This document shows positions 55,946 through 64,000 of a stretch of DNA of 64,000 nt, piece after piece. The stretch is from positions 3,870,001-3,934,000 of the forward strand of contig NZ_CP071612.1 of NCBI RefSeq assembly GCF_017357245.1, given 5' to 3'. The notes below the pieces were generated by a model, which was not told where the DNA came from, did not search any database, and was given only the letters and a program-made list of their open reading frames with translations. The translations under genes were made by a program, and so were the position numbers. Every line of letters starts with the position of its first letter. Position 1 is the stretch's first letter. The stretch is from Rhizobium bangladeshense. GTDB taxonomy: Bacteria; Pseudomonadota; Alphaproteobacteria; Rhizobiales; Rhizobiaceae.

Positions 55946-57061
55946 TCACGCGATGCGCGCCTGGCTGTCCGGATCGAAGAACACCGCCTTGTCGAGGTTG
56001 AATGCGAGGCGTGTATTCTGGCCTGGTGCGATGCCGGCATCGGCGCGCAGGCGGGCGACGACGGATTTGCCGCCGAGCTTGGTGACGGCGAAGGTGTCGG
56101 AGCCGGCCGGTTCGACCACTTCGATCAGGCAATCGTCCTCGGTCAGCGAGCGCGCCTTGCGGTCGGCGCCGTCAGGATCGGTCAGGGCTTCGGGGCGGAT
56201 GCCGAAGATCACTGGCCTGCCGGCATAGGCAGACAGGCCGTGATTGCCGGAGACGACAGGCAGTCTGAGCGGTGCCCCATTCGGCCGTTCGAGCGAGACG
56301 GCAAGCCCGGCGGCACCGGCCTCGACGGTGGCGTTGAGCAGGTTCATCGCCGGCGATCCCATGAAGTCGGCGACGAAGAGATTGGCCGGGCTGTTATAGA
56401 TCTCGGCCGGCGTGCCGAACTGCTGCAGCACCCCGTCCTTCAGCACGGCGATCTTGGTCGCCAGCGTCATCGCCTCGATCTGGTCGTGGGTGACATAGAC
56501 GAAGGTGGTGCCCATGCGCTGATGCAGCCGCTTGATCTCGGTGCGCATGTCGACGCGCAGCTTGGCGTCGAGATTGGAGAGCGGCTCGTCGAACAGGAAG
56601 ACCTGCGGATTGCGCACCAGCGCCCGGCCCATGGCGACGCGCTGACGCTGGCCGCCGGACAACTGCGACGGCTTGCGGTCGAGCAGATGGCCGATCTGCA
56701 GCATGTCGGAGACCTGCTTGATCGCCTTGGCCCGCTCCTCCTTCGGCACGCCGCGGATTTCCATGCCGAAGGCGATGTTGCCCGCCACCGTCATGTTCGG
56801 ATAGAGCGCATAGGACTGGAACACCATGGCGATGTCGCGCTTGGAAGGGTGCAGGCCGTTGATGGCGCGCCCGTCGATCCTGATCTCGCCTGATGTGACC
56901 GTCTCCAGCCCGGCGATGGTGTTGAGCAGGGTCGACTTGCCGCAGCCGGATGGGCCGACCAGCACGAGGAAGCCGCCCTTTTCGAGTTCGAGATCGATCC
57001 CCTTGAGGATGTCGATGGCGCCGAAGCGCTTTCTGAGGCCGGAGATTTCCAGGAAGGCCAT
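55946..57061 (-). CDS. Sugar ABC transporter ATPase (UgpC/MalK type)
   Basis: This 371-residue ATPase has Walker [10 protein letters not shown], signature [14 protein letters not shown], Walker [14 protein letters not shown]-loop VTHDQIEA and a C-terminal TOBE domain with PVIFGIRPEAL. It is the last gene of the second CUT1 operon and converges on the GH2 gene 46 bases away. It starts three bases after the preceding permease. Confidence 0.91.
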   Translation of the reverse strand: MAFLEISGLRKRFGAIDILKGIDLELEKGGFLVLVGPSGCGKSTLLNTIAGLETVTSGEIRIDGRAINGLHPSKRDIAMVFQSYALYPNMTVAGNIAFGMEIRGVPKEERAKAIKQVSDMLQIGHLLDRKPSQLSGGQRQRVAMGRALVRNPQVFLFDEPLSNLDAKLRVDMRTEIKRLHQRMGTTFVYVTHDQIEAMTLATKIAVLKDGVLQQFGTPAEIYNSPANLFVADFMGSPAMNLLNATVEAGAAGLAVSLERPNGAPLRLPVVSGNHGLSAYAGRPVIFGIRPEALTDPDGADRKARSLTEDDCLIEVVEPAGSDTFAVTKLGGKSVVARLRADAGIAPGQNTRLAFNLDKAVFFDPDSQARIA

Positions 57062-57064
57062 GGC

Positions 57065-58036
57065 TTACCCTTTGACTGCGCCCGCCATCAGGCCACGCAC
57101 GAAGTAGCGGCCGGCGAGGATATAGACGATGAGCGTGGGAACGGCCGCGATCATCGCCGCCGCCATGTTGACATTGTATTCGACCACCCCGGTCGAGGTG
57201 TTGACGACATTGTTGAGCGCCACCGTCATCGGCATGGAATCCCCGGTGCCGGCGTAAGCCGAGGCGAACAGGAAGTCGTTCCAGATGTTGGTGAACTGGT
57301 AGATGACGGTGACGACGATGATCGGCAGCGAGTTCGGCAGCATGATGCGGCGGAAGATCTGGAAGAAGCTCGCGCCATCGACCTGGGCGGCGCGCACCAG
57401 CTCGCTCGGGAAAGCCTCGTAGAAATTGCGGAAGAACAGCGTGGTGAAGCCGAGGCCATAGACGACATGGACGAAGACCAGGTTGACGGTCGGATTGCCG
57501 AAGCCGAAGGTCAAGCCGGTGGCGTTCTGCAGGGTCACGCCGAAGCGGCCGAGCGAGCCGAGGATGGTCGCCATCGGCAACAGCACCGACTGGAACGGGA
57601 TGAAGCAGGCAAACAGCATCAACCCGAACACCAGCGTATGGCCGGGAAAGCGCCATTTGGTCAGGATATAGCCGTTGAGCGCCCCGAGGATGGTGGAGAT
57701 CGCCACCGCCGGCACCACCATCTTGATCGAGTTCCAGAAGTAGCCCTTGATGCCGGCGCAGGTGAGCCCGACGCAGGTCTCGCCCCAGGCCTTGATCCAG
57801 GGCTCGAAGGTCGGGGCTTGCGGCAGCGCCAGCATGTTGCCGCTCTGGATCTCGTCCATCGTCTTGAACGAGGTCGTCAGCATGACGAAGAGCGGCATCA
57901 GATAGAGGATGGCGAAGAGGACCAGCAGGCCGTAGATGACGATGCGGCCGATCAGGCGGGCGCTGTTGCCGCGCTCAACTCCTGCGGCTGCCGCAGCCGA
58001 TGACGAGGTGCCGATCGGAGAGGTGAGGCTGCTCAT
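57065..58036 (-). CDS. Sugar ABC transporter permease (MalG type)
   Basis: This 323-residue CUT1 permease has six helices after an alanine-rich N terminus, and an EAA-type loop LVRAAQVDGASFFQIFRRIM. The start overlaps the previous permease's stop by four bases. The large loop with GETCVGLTCAGIKGYFWNSI and the overall form resemble glucose/mannose (Gts-type) importers, but this is a weak guide to substrate. Confidence 0.89.
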   Translation of the reverse strand: MSSLTSPIGTSSSAAAAAGVERGNSARLIGRIVIYGLLVLFAILYLMPLFVMLTTSFKTMDEIQSGNMLALPQAPTFEPWIKAWGETCVGLTCAGIKGYFWNSIKMVVPAVAISTILGALNGYILTKWRFPGHTLVFGLMLFACFIPFQSVLLPMATILGSLGRFGVTLQNATGLTFGFGNPTVNLVFVHVVYGLGFTTLFFRNFYEAFPSELVRAAQVDGASFFQIFRRIMLPNSLPIIVVTVIYQFTNIWNDFLFASAYAGTGDSMPMTVALNNVVNTSTGVVEYNVNMAAAMIAAVPTLIVYILAGRYFVRGLMAGAVKG

Positions 58037-58986
58037 CGGGCCTTCTCCTTCAGTTCGGAATAGAGATAGGGCACGATGATCGCCGAGATCGTCATCAGCA
58101 TGATGATGGCGCTGGCCGAGCCGACGGCCATCTCGTTGCGCTTGAAGGTGTATTCATACATGAAGTTGGACGGCAGCCAGGCCGAGCCGCCCGGCCCGCC
58201 CGAGGTCAGCGCCACCACCAGGTCGTAAGACTTGATCGCCATATGGGCGAGCACGATGAAGGCCGACAGGAAGATCGGCCGCAACAGCGGAATGACGATG
58301 CGGCGGTAGAGCTGGAAGGGCGAGGCGCCGTCGATCTGAGCCGCCTTCATGATCTCGCCGTCGATGCCGCGAAGGCCGGCCAGGAACATCGCCATGACGA
58401 AGCCGGACGCCTGCCAGACACCGGCGATGACGACGGTGTAGATGACGAAGTCCTTGTTCTTGATCCAGTCGAAGTGGAAGCTCGTCCAGCCGAAGTGGTG
58501 CAGCGTCTGTTCCAGCCCGAGGCCGGGATCGAGGAACCATTTCCAGGCCACCCCGGTGACGATGAAGGAAAGCGCCATCGGATAGAGGAAGATCGGCCGC
58601 AGCAGCCCCTCGCCGCGGATCTTCTGGTCGAGCAGGATGGCGAGCAGCAGGCCGAGCGCCAGGCAGATGCCGACATAGAGGAAGCCGAAGATCGCCATGT
58701 TGGTGATCGAGGTATACCAGGAGGATGGCGGATCGCTCTCGAAGGTCCAGCGCCACAGCCGCTGATAGGCGCGCGCCCCGGTCAGCTGATAGGAGGGGAA
58801 GGTCTTGGAATTGGTGAAGGAGAGATAGGCCGTCCAGGCGATGAAGCCGTAGACGAAGACCAGCGTGATGACGAAACTCGGCGCCAGCACGATCTTCGGC
58901 AGGGCATCCTGCAGCCGGCCCCGCAGCGAGATCCGCGTCGCCTGCCCCGGCGTCAGAACCGGATCGGTGGTCGCAACTGTGCTCAT
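58033..58986 (-). CDS. Sugar ABC transporter permease (MalF type)
   Basis: This 317-residue permease has six hydrophobic segments and an EAA-type loop IMKAAQIDGASPFQLYRRIV. ATG 58986 (MSTVATTDPVL) and ATG 58995 are both possible; the first has GGGAGGAG at better distance. Its translation would follow the frameshifted binding-protein gene, 127 bases upstream, so expression could suffer polarity if that frameshift is real. Confidence 0.88.
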   Translation of the reverse strand: MSTVATTDPVLTPGQATRISLRGRLQDALPKIVLAPSFVITLVFVYGFIAWTAYLSFTNSKTFPSYQLTGARAYQRLWRWTFESDPPSSWYTSITNMAIFGFLYVGICLALGLLLAILLDQKIRGEGLLRPIFLYPMALSFIVTGVAWKWFLDPGLGLEQTLHHFGWTSFHFDWIKNKDFVIYTVVIAGVWQASGFVMAMFLAGLRGIDGEIMKAAQIDGASPFQLYRRIVIPLLRPIFLSAFIVLAHMAIKSYDLVVALTSGGPGGSAWLPSNFMYEYTFKRNEMAVGSASAIIMLMTISAIIVPYLYSELKEKAR

Positions 58987-59113
58987 CGAATGCATCTCCT
59001 CCCTGCTTCATCGGGCCCGCATGATCGTCAGCGCATCATTGTCCGCACATGATCGGCGCGGCGCCCGAAGCTTCCCCGCGAAGCCGCGGGGAAACTTGTT
59101 CATCGGCCTCGCC

Positions 59114-60372
59114 TCAGCGGGCGTCGTCGATCGCCTGGACGAGCTGGGTCACGGCCTCGTCGGAGGTCTTGATCTGGCCGTGGACGAACTTCGAGACGAC
59201 GTCCTTATAGGCATTGGCGATTGCCGGCGGCGCGCCATAACCCTGGGCCAGCGAACCGAACAGCGTGCCGCCTTCATTGGCCGCCTTCAGGTCGGCAATG
59301 CCCTTCTTGCCGCAGGCGTCGAAGTCGGTGTCGGGAACGTCGGTGCGGGCCGGAACCGAACCCTTGACGACGTTGAAGGCCGACTGGAAGCTCTTCGACA
59401 GCGTTGCGGTGGCCAGCGCCACCTGCGCTGCCTTGCGGTCGTCGGGAACATTGAACATGCCGAACATGTCGGAGTTGTAGACGACGCTGCCTTCGGTGCC
59501 GGGGAAGCGGTAGCAGAGGAAGTCGGTATCCGGCGTCTTCTTGGCGGCGACGAATTCGCCCTTGGCCCAGTCGCCCATCACCTGCACCAGCGCGTCACCC
59601 TTGATGACCATGGCGGTCGCCAGGTTCCAGTCGCGGCCGGAGAAGTTCGGATCGACATATTGGACGATCTTCGCCAGGTTGTCGAAGGACTTCTTCATCG
59701 TGTCCGACTTCAGCGCCTCCTCGTCGAGATCGTTGAAGGCCTTCTTGTAGAACTCCGGTCCGCCGGTCGACAGCACGATGGAATCGAACATCGTCGCTTC
59801 CTGCCAGTTCTGGCCGCCGAGCGCCAACGGGATCACACCTGCGGCCTTGGCCTTGTCGAGCAAGGCGATCAGATCGTCGAAGGTCTTCGGCTCACTGCCG
59901 CCGATCTTGTCCATCACCGCCTTGTTGATCCATAGCCAGTTGACCGAATGGACGTTGACCGGGGCAGCAACCCACTTGCCGTCATAAACGGAGAACTTCT
60001 GCAGTGCGGCCGGCACCGACTTGTCCCAGCCTTCCTTCTTGGCCGTCTCGGTGAGGTCGCCCATGACGCCGGCCTCGGCATAATCGAGCACGGTATAACC
60101 GAGCATCTGCGAGGCCGTCGGATAGGTGCCGGCCGCAACCATCGCCTTCAGCGCCGTCATCGCCGCATCACCGCCGCCGCCGGCAACCGGAACGTCCTTC
60201 CAGGCAAACCCTTCCTTCGAAAGATCCTCCTTCAAGACATTCAAAGCCGCTGCCTCGCCCCTGACGTCCACCAGTGAAGCATCTGAACTTCCTTAACGTC
60301 GGCAGCCTCAGCCGCACCCAAACCAGCCATCATCACGACAGCGACCGCCGCCGAGCTCATGAACTTGCGCAT
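59114..60372 (-). pseudogene. Sugar ABC substrate-binding protein, interrupted by a one-base frameshift
   Basis: The natural start ATG 60372 follows GGGAGGAAATTC and encodes a signal peptide (MRKFMSSAAVAVVMMAGLGA, then AEAAD) and the mature start [10 protein letters not shown]. At the run of four C residues (60258-60261, G on the coding strand) the frame shifts and a stop soon follows. The remaining 380-odd residues continue intact in the next frame ([13 protein letters not shown] onward). The span is 1259 bases, one short of 420 codons, so a single lost base explains it. It is a real mutation or a homopolymer sequencing error. Confidence 0.85.
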
Positions 60373-60479
60373 GAATTTCCTCCCGTTTGAAAATGGCGGC
60401 AGGACCCTCCCCGCCACCAGATGCGTCCCGCAATTGCAGCGGTTGGCATGAAGCCACGCTCCTCCGCGCGGCTAACAAT

Positions 60480-60508
60480 TTAAAACGTTATAACTCTTTG
60501 GTCGTCAA
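60480..60508 (-). promoter_or_regulatory. Promoter of the second CUT1 operon with overlapping LacI-type operator
   Basis: On the minus strand TTGACG (60503-60508) is followed after 17 bp by TTTTAA (60480-60485). TAAAACGTTA (60481-60490), with its AACGTT core, covers the -10 region and matches the site near the LacI gene. Repression by the LacI protein is inferred. Confidence 0.55.
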
Positions 60509-60602
60509 GCGCTTTCTCGACTCCCGAGAAAAATATGACTATTGGCATAACATATTGAATTACATTCAGATCATCCAAACGGATAATGAGGTTATAAAAT
60601 TT

Positions 60603-60612
60603 AAAACGTTTT
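60603..60612. promoter_or_regulatory. Operator-like palindrome upstream of the LacI gene
   Basis: AAAACGTTTT is a perfect 10-bp palindrome, 68 bases before the LacI start. It repeats the core of the site at 60481-60490, 122 bp away. LacI tetramers commonly bridge two such sites. Confidence 0.55.
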
Positions 60613-60679
60613 CATTCCAAGATTGCGCACCTATGTCTTCGTGTTTATTGTATCGGCAATTCCAGCATGGAAAGCCAGA

Positions 60680-61732
60680 GTGACCGAACCGTCCCGGCCG
60701 CATCGCGGCGAGAATCTCGATATCCCGCATAAGCGCGGCAAGCCGACCTTGCGGACGATCGCCACCATTACCGGTCTGGCGGTGACGACGGTGTCGCGGG
60801 CACTTTCCGATGCACCGCAGATTTCGCTCGAGACCCGCCAACGGGTTCACCGCATCGCCCGCGAAATCGGCTACCTCCCGGATCGGGCAGCGCAACGTCT
60901 CAAGACGGGCCGCACCAACGTCGTTGCCATCCTGCTTGATTCCCACGAGGAGGTGGTCGGCTTCAGCACCTCGATTATGTACGGCATTGCCAAGGCGCTG
61001 AAAGAGACGTCCTACCATCTCGTCGTCGCCCCAAACTTCCTGTCAACGACCAATGTCGAAGCCGCCGAATATATTATCCGGAACCACCTCGCCGACGGGC
61101 TGATCTTCACGCGAACCGAACCGCTCGATGCCCGCGTCCGCCTACTGCTCGAAACCGGCTTTCCCTTCATCTGTCACGGCCGCACCGAATTTTCGACGCC
61201 GCATCCCTATGTCGACTACGACAACTTTACCTTTGCCTATGAAGCGACGCGCCGGCTGATCGCCAAGGGCCGCACCAAGGTGGCGGTGATCCTGCCGCCG
61301 AAACGGCTGACCTTCTGCCAACATATCCTGCACGGCTTCATGACGGCGGTGCGCCAGGCCGGTGTCGCCTATGAAATCCCCGAGACCGTCGATCTCGACA
61401 CGCCGGCGGATGTATTGCGCGACTTCATCCGCAGCCGCGCAGCCGCGCCGGGGGCTCCCGATGGTTTCATCTGCCCCGGCGAAGTTTCGGCCCTTGCCGT
61501 CATCAGCGGCATGAGCGATGCCGGCCAGACACTCGCGGCCGACTACGATATCGTCGCCAAGGAGACATCCCGCCTTCTCACTCAGTTGCAGCCGAAGGTC
61601 GATACGATCCACGAGGACCTGACGGCGGCAGGAGAGGATCTCGGGCGCATGCTGCTGCAGCGCATCAACAATCCCGACGCCGAGGATCTGCAGCGTCTGC
61701 TGCCGCCGCAGATCAACTTTCCGATCGGTTAG
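60680..61732 (+). CDS. LacI-family transcriptional regulator
   Basis: This 350-residue regulator has the helix-turn-helix LRTIATITGLAVTTVSRALS and hinge QRLKTGRTNVVAILL, then a type I periplasmic-binding-protein-like domain. GTG 60680 is the start used. It is divergent from the second CUT1 operon and is flanked by AACGTT-type palindromes. The effector is probably the imported sugar or its phosphate. Confidence 0.89.
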   Translation: MTEPSRPHRGENLDIPHKRGKPTLRTIATITGLAVTTVSRALSDAPQISLETRQRVHRIAREIGYLPDRAAQRLKTGRTNVVAILLDSHEEVVGFSTSIMYGIAKALKETSYHLVVAPNFLSTTNVEAAEYIIRNHLADGLIFTRTEPLDARVRLLLETGFPFICHGRTEFSTPHPYVDYDNFTFAYEATRRLIAKGRTKVAVILPPKRLTFCQHILHGFMTAVRQAGVAYEIPETVDLDTPADVLRDFIRSRAAAPGAPDGFICPGEVSALAVISGMSDAGQTLAADYDIVAKETSRLLTQLQPKVDTIHEDLTAAGEDLGRMLLQRINNPDAEDLQRLLPPQINFPIG

Positions 61733-61806
61733 CCGCTCCGATCGAAGGAAGGTCATATTAAAACTGTTTTCATGACGCGTGATTTGGCTTAGAAGCGCGC
61801 GTGTAA

Positions 61807-61839
61807 TCCGGTCGCAGCCCACCCGGTCAAAACAAGGGA
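61807..61839 (+). ncRNA. preQ1-I riboswitch controlling queCDE
   Basis: CCGG (61808-61811) pairs with CCGG (61823-61826). The first loop is TCGCAG, identical to that in the structurally known Thermoanaerobacter tengcongensis preQ1-I riboswitch. The tail AAAACAAGGG (61829-61838) also matches its adenosine-rich 3' segment. The AAGGGA end is the queC ribosome site, ten bases from the ATG. Ligand binding should fold the tail into a pseudoknot and hide that site, shutting down translation when preQ1 is plentiful. Confidence 0.85.
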
Positions 61840-61848
61840 ATCCAAAAT

Positions 61849-62559
61849 ATGAAAACCATCGTCGTCTGCTCCGGCGGACTCGACTCCGTTTCGCTTGCCT
61901 ACAGAATGACAGCGGAAGAACAGCTTATCGGCCTCGTCTCCTTCGACTACGGCCAGCGACATCGGAAGGAACTCGACTTCGCCTCCAAATGTGCGGCGCG
62001 GCTTGCCGTTCCCCATCATATCATCGACATCGCCGCTATCGGCGGCCATCTCAGCGGATCGGCGCTGACCGACGATGTCGAGGTTCCGGACGGCCACTAC
62101 GCCGAGGAGACCATGAAGGCCACCGTGGTGCCGAACCGCAACGCCATCATGCTGGCGATCGCCTTCGGTCTGGCGGCCGCGCAAAAGGCGGATGCGGTTG
62201 CCGTCGCCGTCCATGGCGGCGATCACTTCATTTATCCGGACTGTCGGCCGGGCTTCATCGACGCCTTTCAGCGCATGCAGAACGAGGCGCTTGACGGTTA
62301 TGCGAGCGTCGAACTGCTTGCACCTTATGTCAATGTTTCCAAGGCCGCGATCGTCGCCGACGGCGCGAAACACGGCACGCCCTTCGCGGAAACCTGGTCC
62401 TGCTACAAGGGCGGCAATCTCCATTGCGGGCGCTGCGGAACCTGCGTCGAACGCCGCGAAGCCTTCCACCTTGCCGGCGTCGCCGATCCGACGGAATACG
62501 AAGACCCAGACTTCTGGAAAGCGGCCGTATCGCGATATCCAGCCGCGGAGGTGCGTTGA
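61849..62559 (+). CDS. queC: 7-cyano-7-deazaguanine synthase
   Basis: This 236-residue ATP-dependent enzyme turns 7-carboxy-7-deazaguanine into preQ0 in queuosine synthesis. The pyrophosphatase loop SGGLDS is at residues 8-13. The C-terminal zinc site has four cysteines in CYKGGNLHCGRCGTC. Its start lies ten bases after the ribosome site contained in the preQ1-I riboswitch. The stop overlaps queD as TGATG. Confidence 0.96.
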   Translation: MKTIVVCSGGLDSVSLAYRMTAEEQLIGLVSFDYGQRHRKELDFASKCAARLAVPHHIIDIAAIGGHLSGSALTDDVEVPDGHYAEETMKATVVPNRNAIMLAIAFGLAAAQKADAVAVAVHGGDHFIYPDCRPGFIDAFQRMQNEALDGYASVELLAPYVNVSKAAIVADGAKHGTPFAETWSCYKGGNLHCGRCGTCVERREAFHLAGVADPTEYEDPDFWKAAVSRYPAAEVR

Positions 62560-62915
62560 TGTACCGCATTACTAAGGAGTTCCATCTTTCCGCCTCGCAT
62601 CAGCTGGATCACCTGCCGGCCGATCATCAATGCGCCCGGCTCCACGGCCACAACTATATCGTCGTCGTCGAACTGTCTGCCGAAACGCTGAATGATGACG
62701 GCTTCGTTCTCGACTACCACGACCTCTCGCCGCTCAAGCACTACATCGACGAGGCTCTCGATCATCGCCATCTGAACGACGTGTTCGGTCATTCCAAAGT
62801 CACCTCCGAGTTCCTGGCCAGGCACTTCTACGACTGGTGCAAGCAGCGCTTCCCCGAGACTTCGTCCGTCCGCGTCAGCGAAACGCCGAAGACCTGGGCA
62901 GAGTACAGACCATGA
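62559..62915 (+). CDS. queD: 6-carboxytetrahydropterin synthase
   Basis: This 118-residue enzyme converts dihydroneopterin triphosphate to 6-carboxy-5,6,7,8-tetrahydropterin, the second queuosine-pathway step. Zinc histidines are visible in [10 protein letters not shown] and RLHGHNY, and the catalytic Cys in [12 protein letters not shown] 62559 overlaps the queC stop, and the gene overlaps queE by four bases, so all three are translationally coupled. Confidence 0.95.
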   Translation: MYRITKEFHLSASHQLDHLPADHQCARLHGHNYIVVVELSAETLNDDGFVLDYHDLSPLKHYIDEALDHRHLNDVFGHSKVTSEFLARHFYDWCKQRFPETSSVRVSETPKTWAEYRP

Positions 62916-63640
62916 GCGCCGAAACCATTCGGATCAGCGAGATCTTCGGCCCGACCATACAGGGTGAAGGCGCATTGATCGGGCTGCCGACAGTGTTCGT
63001 CAGGACTGGCGGTTGCGACTACCGCTGCTCCTGGTGCGACAGCCTTCACGCGGTCGACAGCGCCTTCCGGGATCAATGGGCCCCCATGTCGGTCGAAGCG
63101 ATCTGGCAGGAGGTCACAAGGCTTTCCGGAAGCAGGCCGCTGACGGTTTCCCTTTCCGGAGGCAATCCTGCAATCCAGCCCCTGGGGCCGCTGATCGAAC
63201 TCGGCCATTCCCAGGGATATCGCTTCGCGCTGGAAACGCAGGGAAGTGTGTCCCGGAACTGGTTTCGCGATCTCGACACTCTGGTCTTGAGTCCCAAGCC
63301 ACCGTCGAGCGGGATGCAGACCGATTGGGGTGAGATCGACTGTTGTCTGCGGCTTTCGGCCGGCGGACCGGAGATCGCTTTGAAAATCGTCGTCTTCGAC
63401 GATGCCGATTATGCTTTCGCGCGGGAGGTGGGCCAGCGCTATCCCTCTATTCCCTTGTACCTTCAGCCGGGCAACCATACACCGCCGCCGCCCGATGACG
63501 ATGACGCGCGCATCGATATAGACGGCGTCATGGATCGGATGCACTGGCTCGTCAAGAAGGTGACGGCTGACCGATGGTTTGAACCGCGTGTGCTGCCGCA
63601 GCTGCACGTACTGCTTTGGGGTAACAAGCGAGGCGTCTGA
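62912..63640 (+). CDS. queE: 7-carboxy-7-deazaguanine synthase (radical SAM)
   Basis: This 242-residue radical S-adenosylmethionine enzyme converts QueD's product to 7-carboxy-7-deazaguanine. The cluster motif is Cys35-x3-Cys39-x2-Cys42 ([14 protein letters not shown]), preceded by the [18 protein letters not shown] lead-in. ATG 62912 overlaps the queD stop. It ends six bases from the convergent cyclase gene at the window edge. Confidence 0.95.
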   Translation: MSAETIRISEIFGPTIQGEGALIGLPTVFVRTGGCDYRCSWCDSLHAVDSAFRDQWAPMSVEAIWQEVTRLSGSRPLTVSLSGGNPAIQPLGPLIELGHSQGYRFALETQGSVSRNWFRDLDTLVLSPKPPSSGMQTDWGEIDCCLRLSAGGPEIALKIVVFDDADYAFAREVGQRYPSIPLYLQPGNHTPPPPDDDDARIDIDGVMDRMHWLVKKVTADRWFEPRVLPQLHVLLWGNKRGV

Positions 63641-63646
63641 GCTCGT

Positions 63647-64000
63647 CTATCGTACCGGAAAGGCGAAGACATCGACAGGCTCTCCGAGCCCGCGCAGCGG
63701 GAAGGTGCCGAGACTGTCCATGTCTTTCGCGCAGCCCGCCATCTCGACGAAAGCCCGCGACAAGAGCACCGGACGCTTGACCTCTTTGGTCAGGCTTTCC
63801 AGCCGCGACGCGACATTGACCGCGGGGCCAATGACGGTGAAATCCAGCCGTCGGCGCGAGCCGATATTGCCGTACATGACGTCGCCGACATGCACACCGA
63901 CGCCGTAGCGCAGCGGCTCGCGTCCCATGCGCAGGTGCTCCTCGTTCAGCTCGGCCATCGACGCCTGCCCCTCGCGGATCGCTTGCAGCAGATCGAGGCA
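63647..64000 (-). CDS. Adenylate/guanylate cyclase, 5' part beyond the window
   Basis: This is the C-terminal 117 residues of a class III cyclase; the frame stays open to base 64000. The VHVGDVMYGNIGSRRRLDFTVIGPAVN segment and the Asn-Arg in VNVASRLES are intact. The second metal aspartate lies outside the window. The core is close to that of the cyclase at 40637-41854, so the two are paralogues. The signal-sensing part cannot be seen. Confidence 0.87.
   Translation of the reverse strand, partial: CLDLLQAIREGQASMAELNEEHLRMGREPLRYGVGVHVGDVMYGNIGSRRRLDFTVIGPAVNVASRLESLTKEVKRPVLLSRAFVEMAGCAKDMDSLGTFPLRGLGEPVDVFAFPVR

Larger units (their letters stand above)
60373..60679. other. 307-bp AT-rich divergent regulatory region
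   Basis: No gene is seen. The stretch is markedly AT-rich compared with the flanks. It carries the minus-strand promoter and operator at 60480-60508 and a second operator-like site at 60603-60612, between the binding-protein gene and its LacI regulator. Confidence 0.7.

Overview
The window reads as chromosomal DNA of a fast-growing rhizobium, most likely the Rhizobium leguminosarum/etli group. The GC content is high. Sugar and polyol ABC-transporter operons are dense, each beside its own LacI, SorC, RpiR, GntR or TetR regulator. There are class III adenylate cyclases, an ExoD protein, smo/mtlK-type polyol genes, and alphaproteobacterial families such as DUF1328, DUF2244 and DUF1345. The species is inferred from gene content, not from a database match. 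I saw no rRNA, tRNA, insertion sequence, CRISPR array or phage gene.

Layout. 1-3745: the end of a polyamine-type ABC operon (ATPase, two permeases) plus an aminoaldehyde dehydrogenase. 3813-6371: small membrane proteins, one behind an EcfG-like promoter, and transaldolase with a clear terminator. 6372-12942: a SorC regulator, an AraC-MGMT DNA repair fusion, DUF2244, endonuclease III, a divergent TetR/VOC pair with twin operators, a CysZ-like protein and an RpiR regulator. 12969-22169 (minus strand): a sorbitol/mannitol operon, SorC-smoEFGK-mtlK-HAD phosphatase-FGGY kinase. 22281-25990: exoD, a ROK kinase and a GH20 hexosaminidase. 26146-31115: a TetR-adaptor-RND efflux operon. 31319-39267: osmC, then araFGH-galM-SDR facing a GntR regulator and dgoD, an apparent oxidative galactose/arabinose pathway. 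39365-42945: DoxX, an SDR, an adenylate cyclase and a LacI regulator.

43039-55899 is the least canonical stretch. A plus-strand PhyH dioxygenase-SDR-SMP-30 lactonase cassette meets a minus-strand ABC operon ending in a ThuA-family gene. A divergent Gfo/Idh oxidoreductase, a LacI regulator and a GH2 glycosidase follow. Together they suggest an oxidative glycoside pathway, possibly through 3-keto sugars, for an unknown substrate. 55946-61732 is a second CUT1 sugar transporter with its LacI regulator. Its binding-protein gene carries a one-base frameshift in a C/G homopolymer. 61807-63640 is queCDE, the 7-cyano-7-deazaguanine (preQ0) pathway, behind a recognisable preQ1-I riboswitch. The window ends inside a second adenylate cyclase.

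Many regulatory sites are readable: twin TetR operators (10645-10697), TGAGCA repeats before smoE, an 11-bp inverted repeat between araF and the GntR gene, AACGTT-type sites around the last LacI gene, and several intrinsic terminators.
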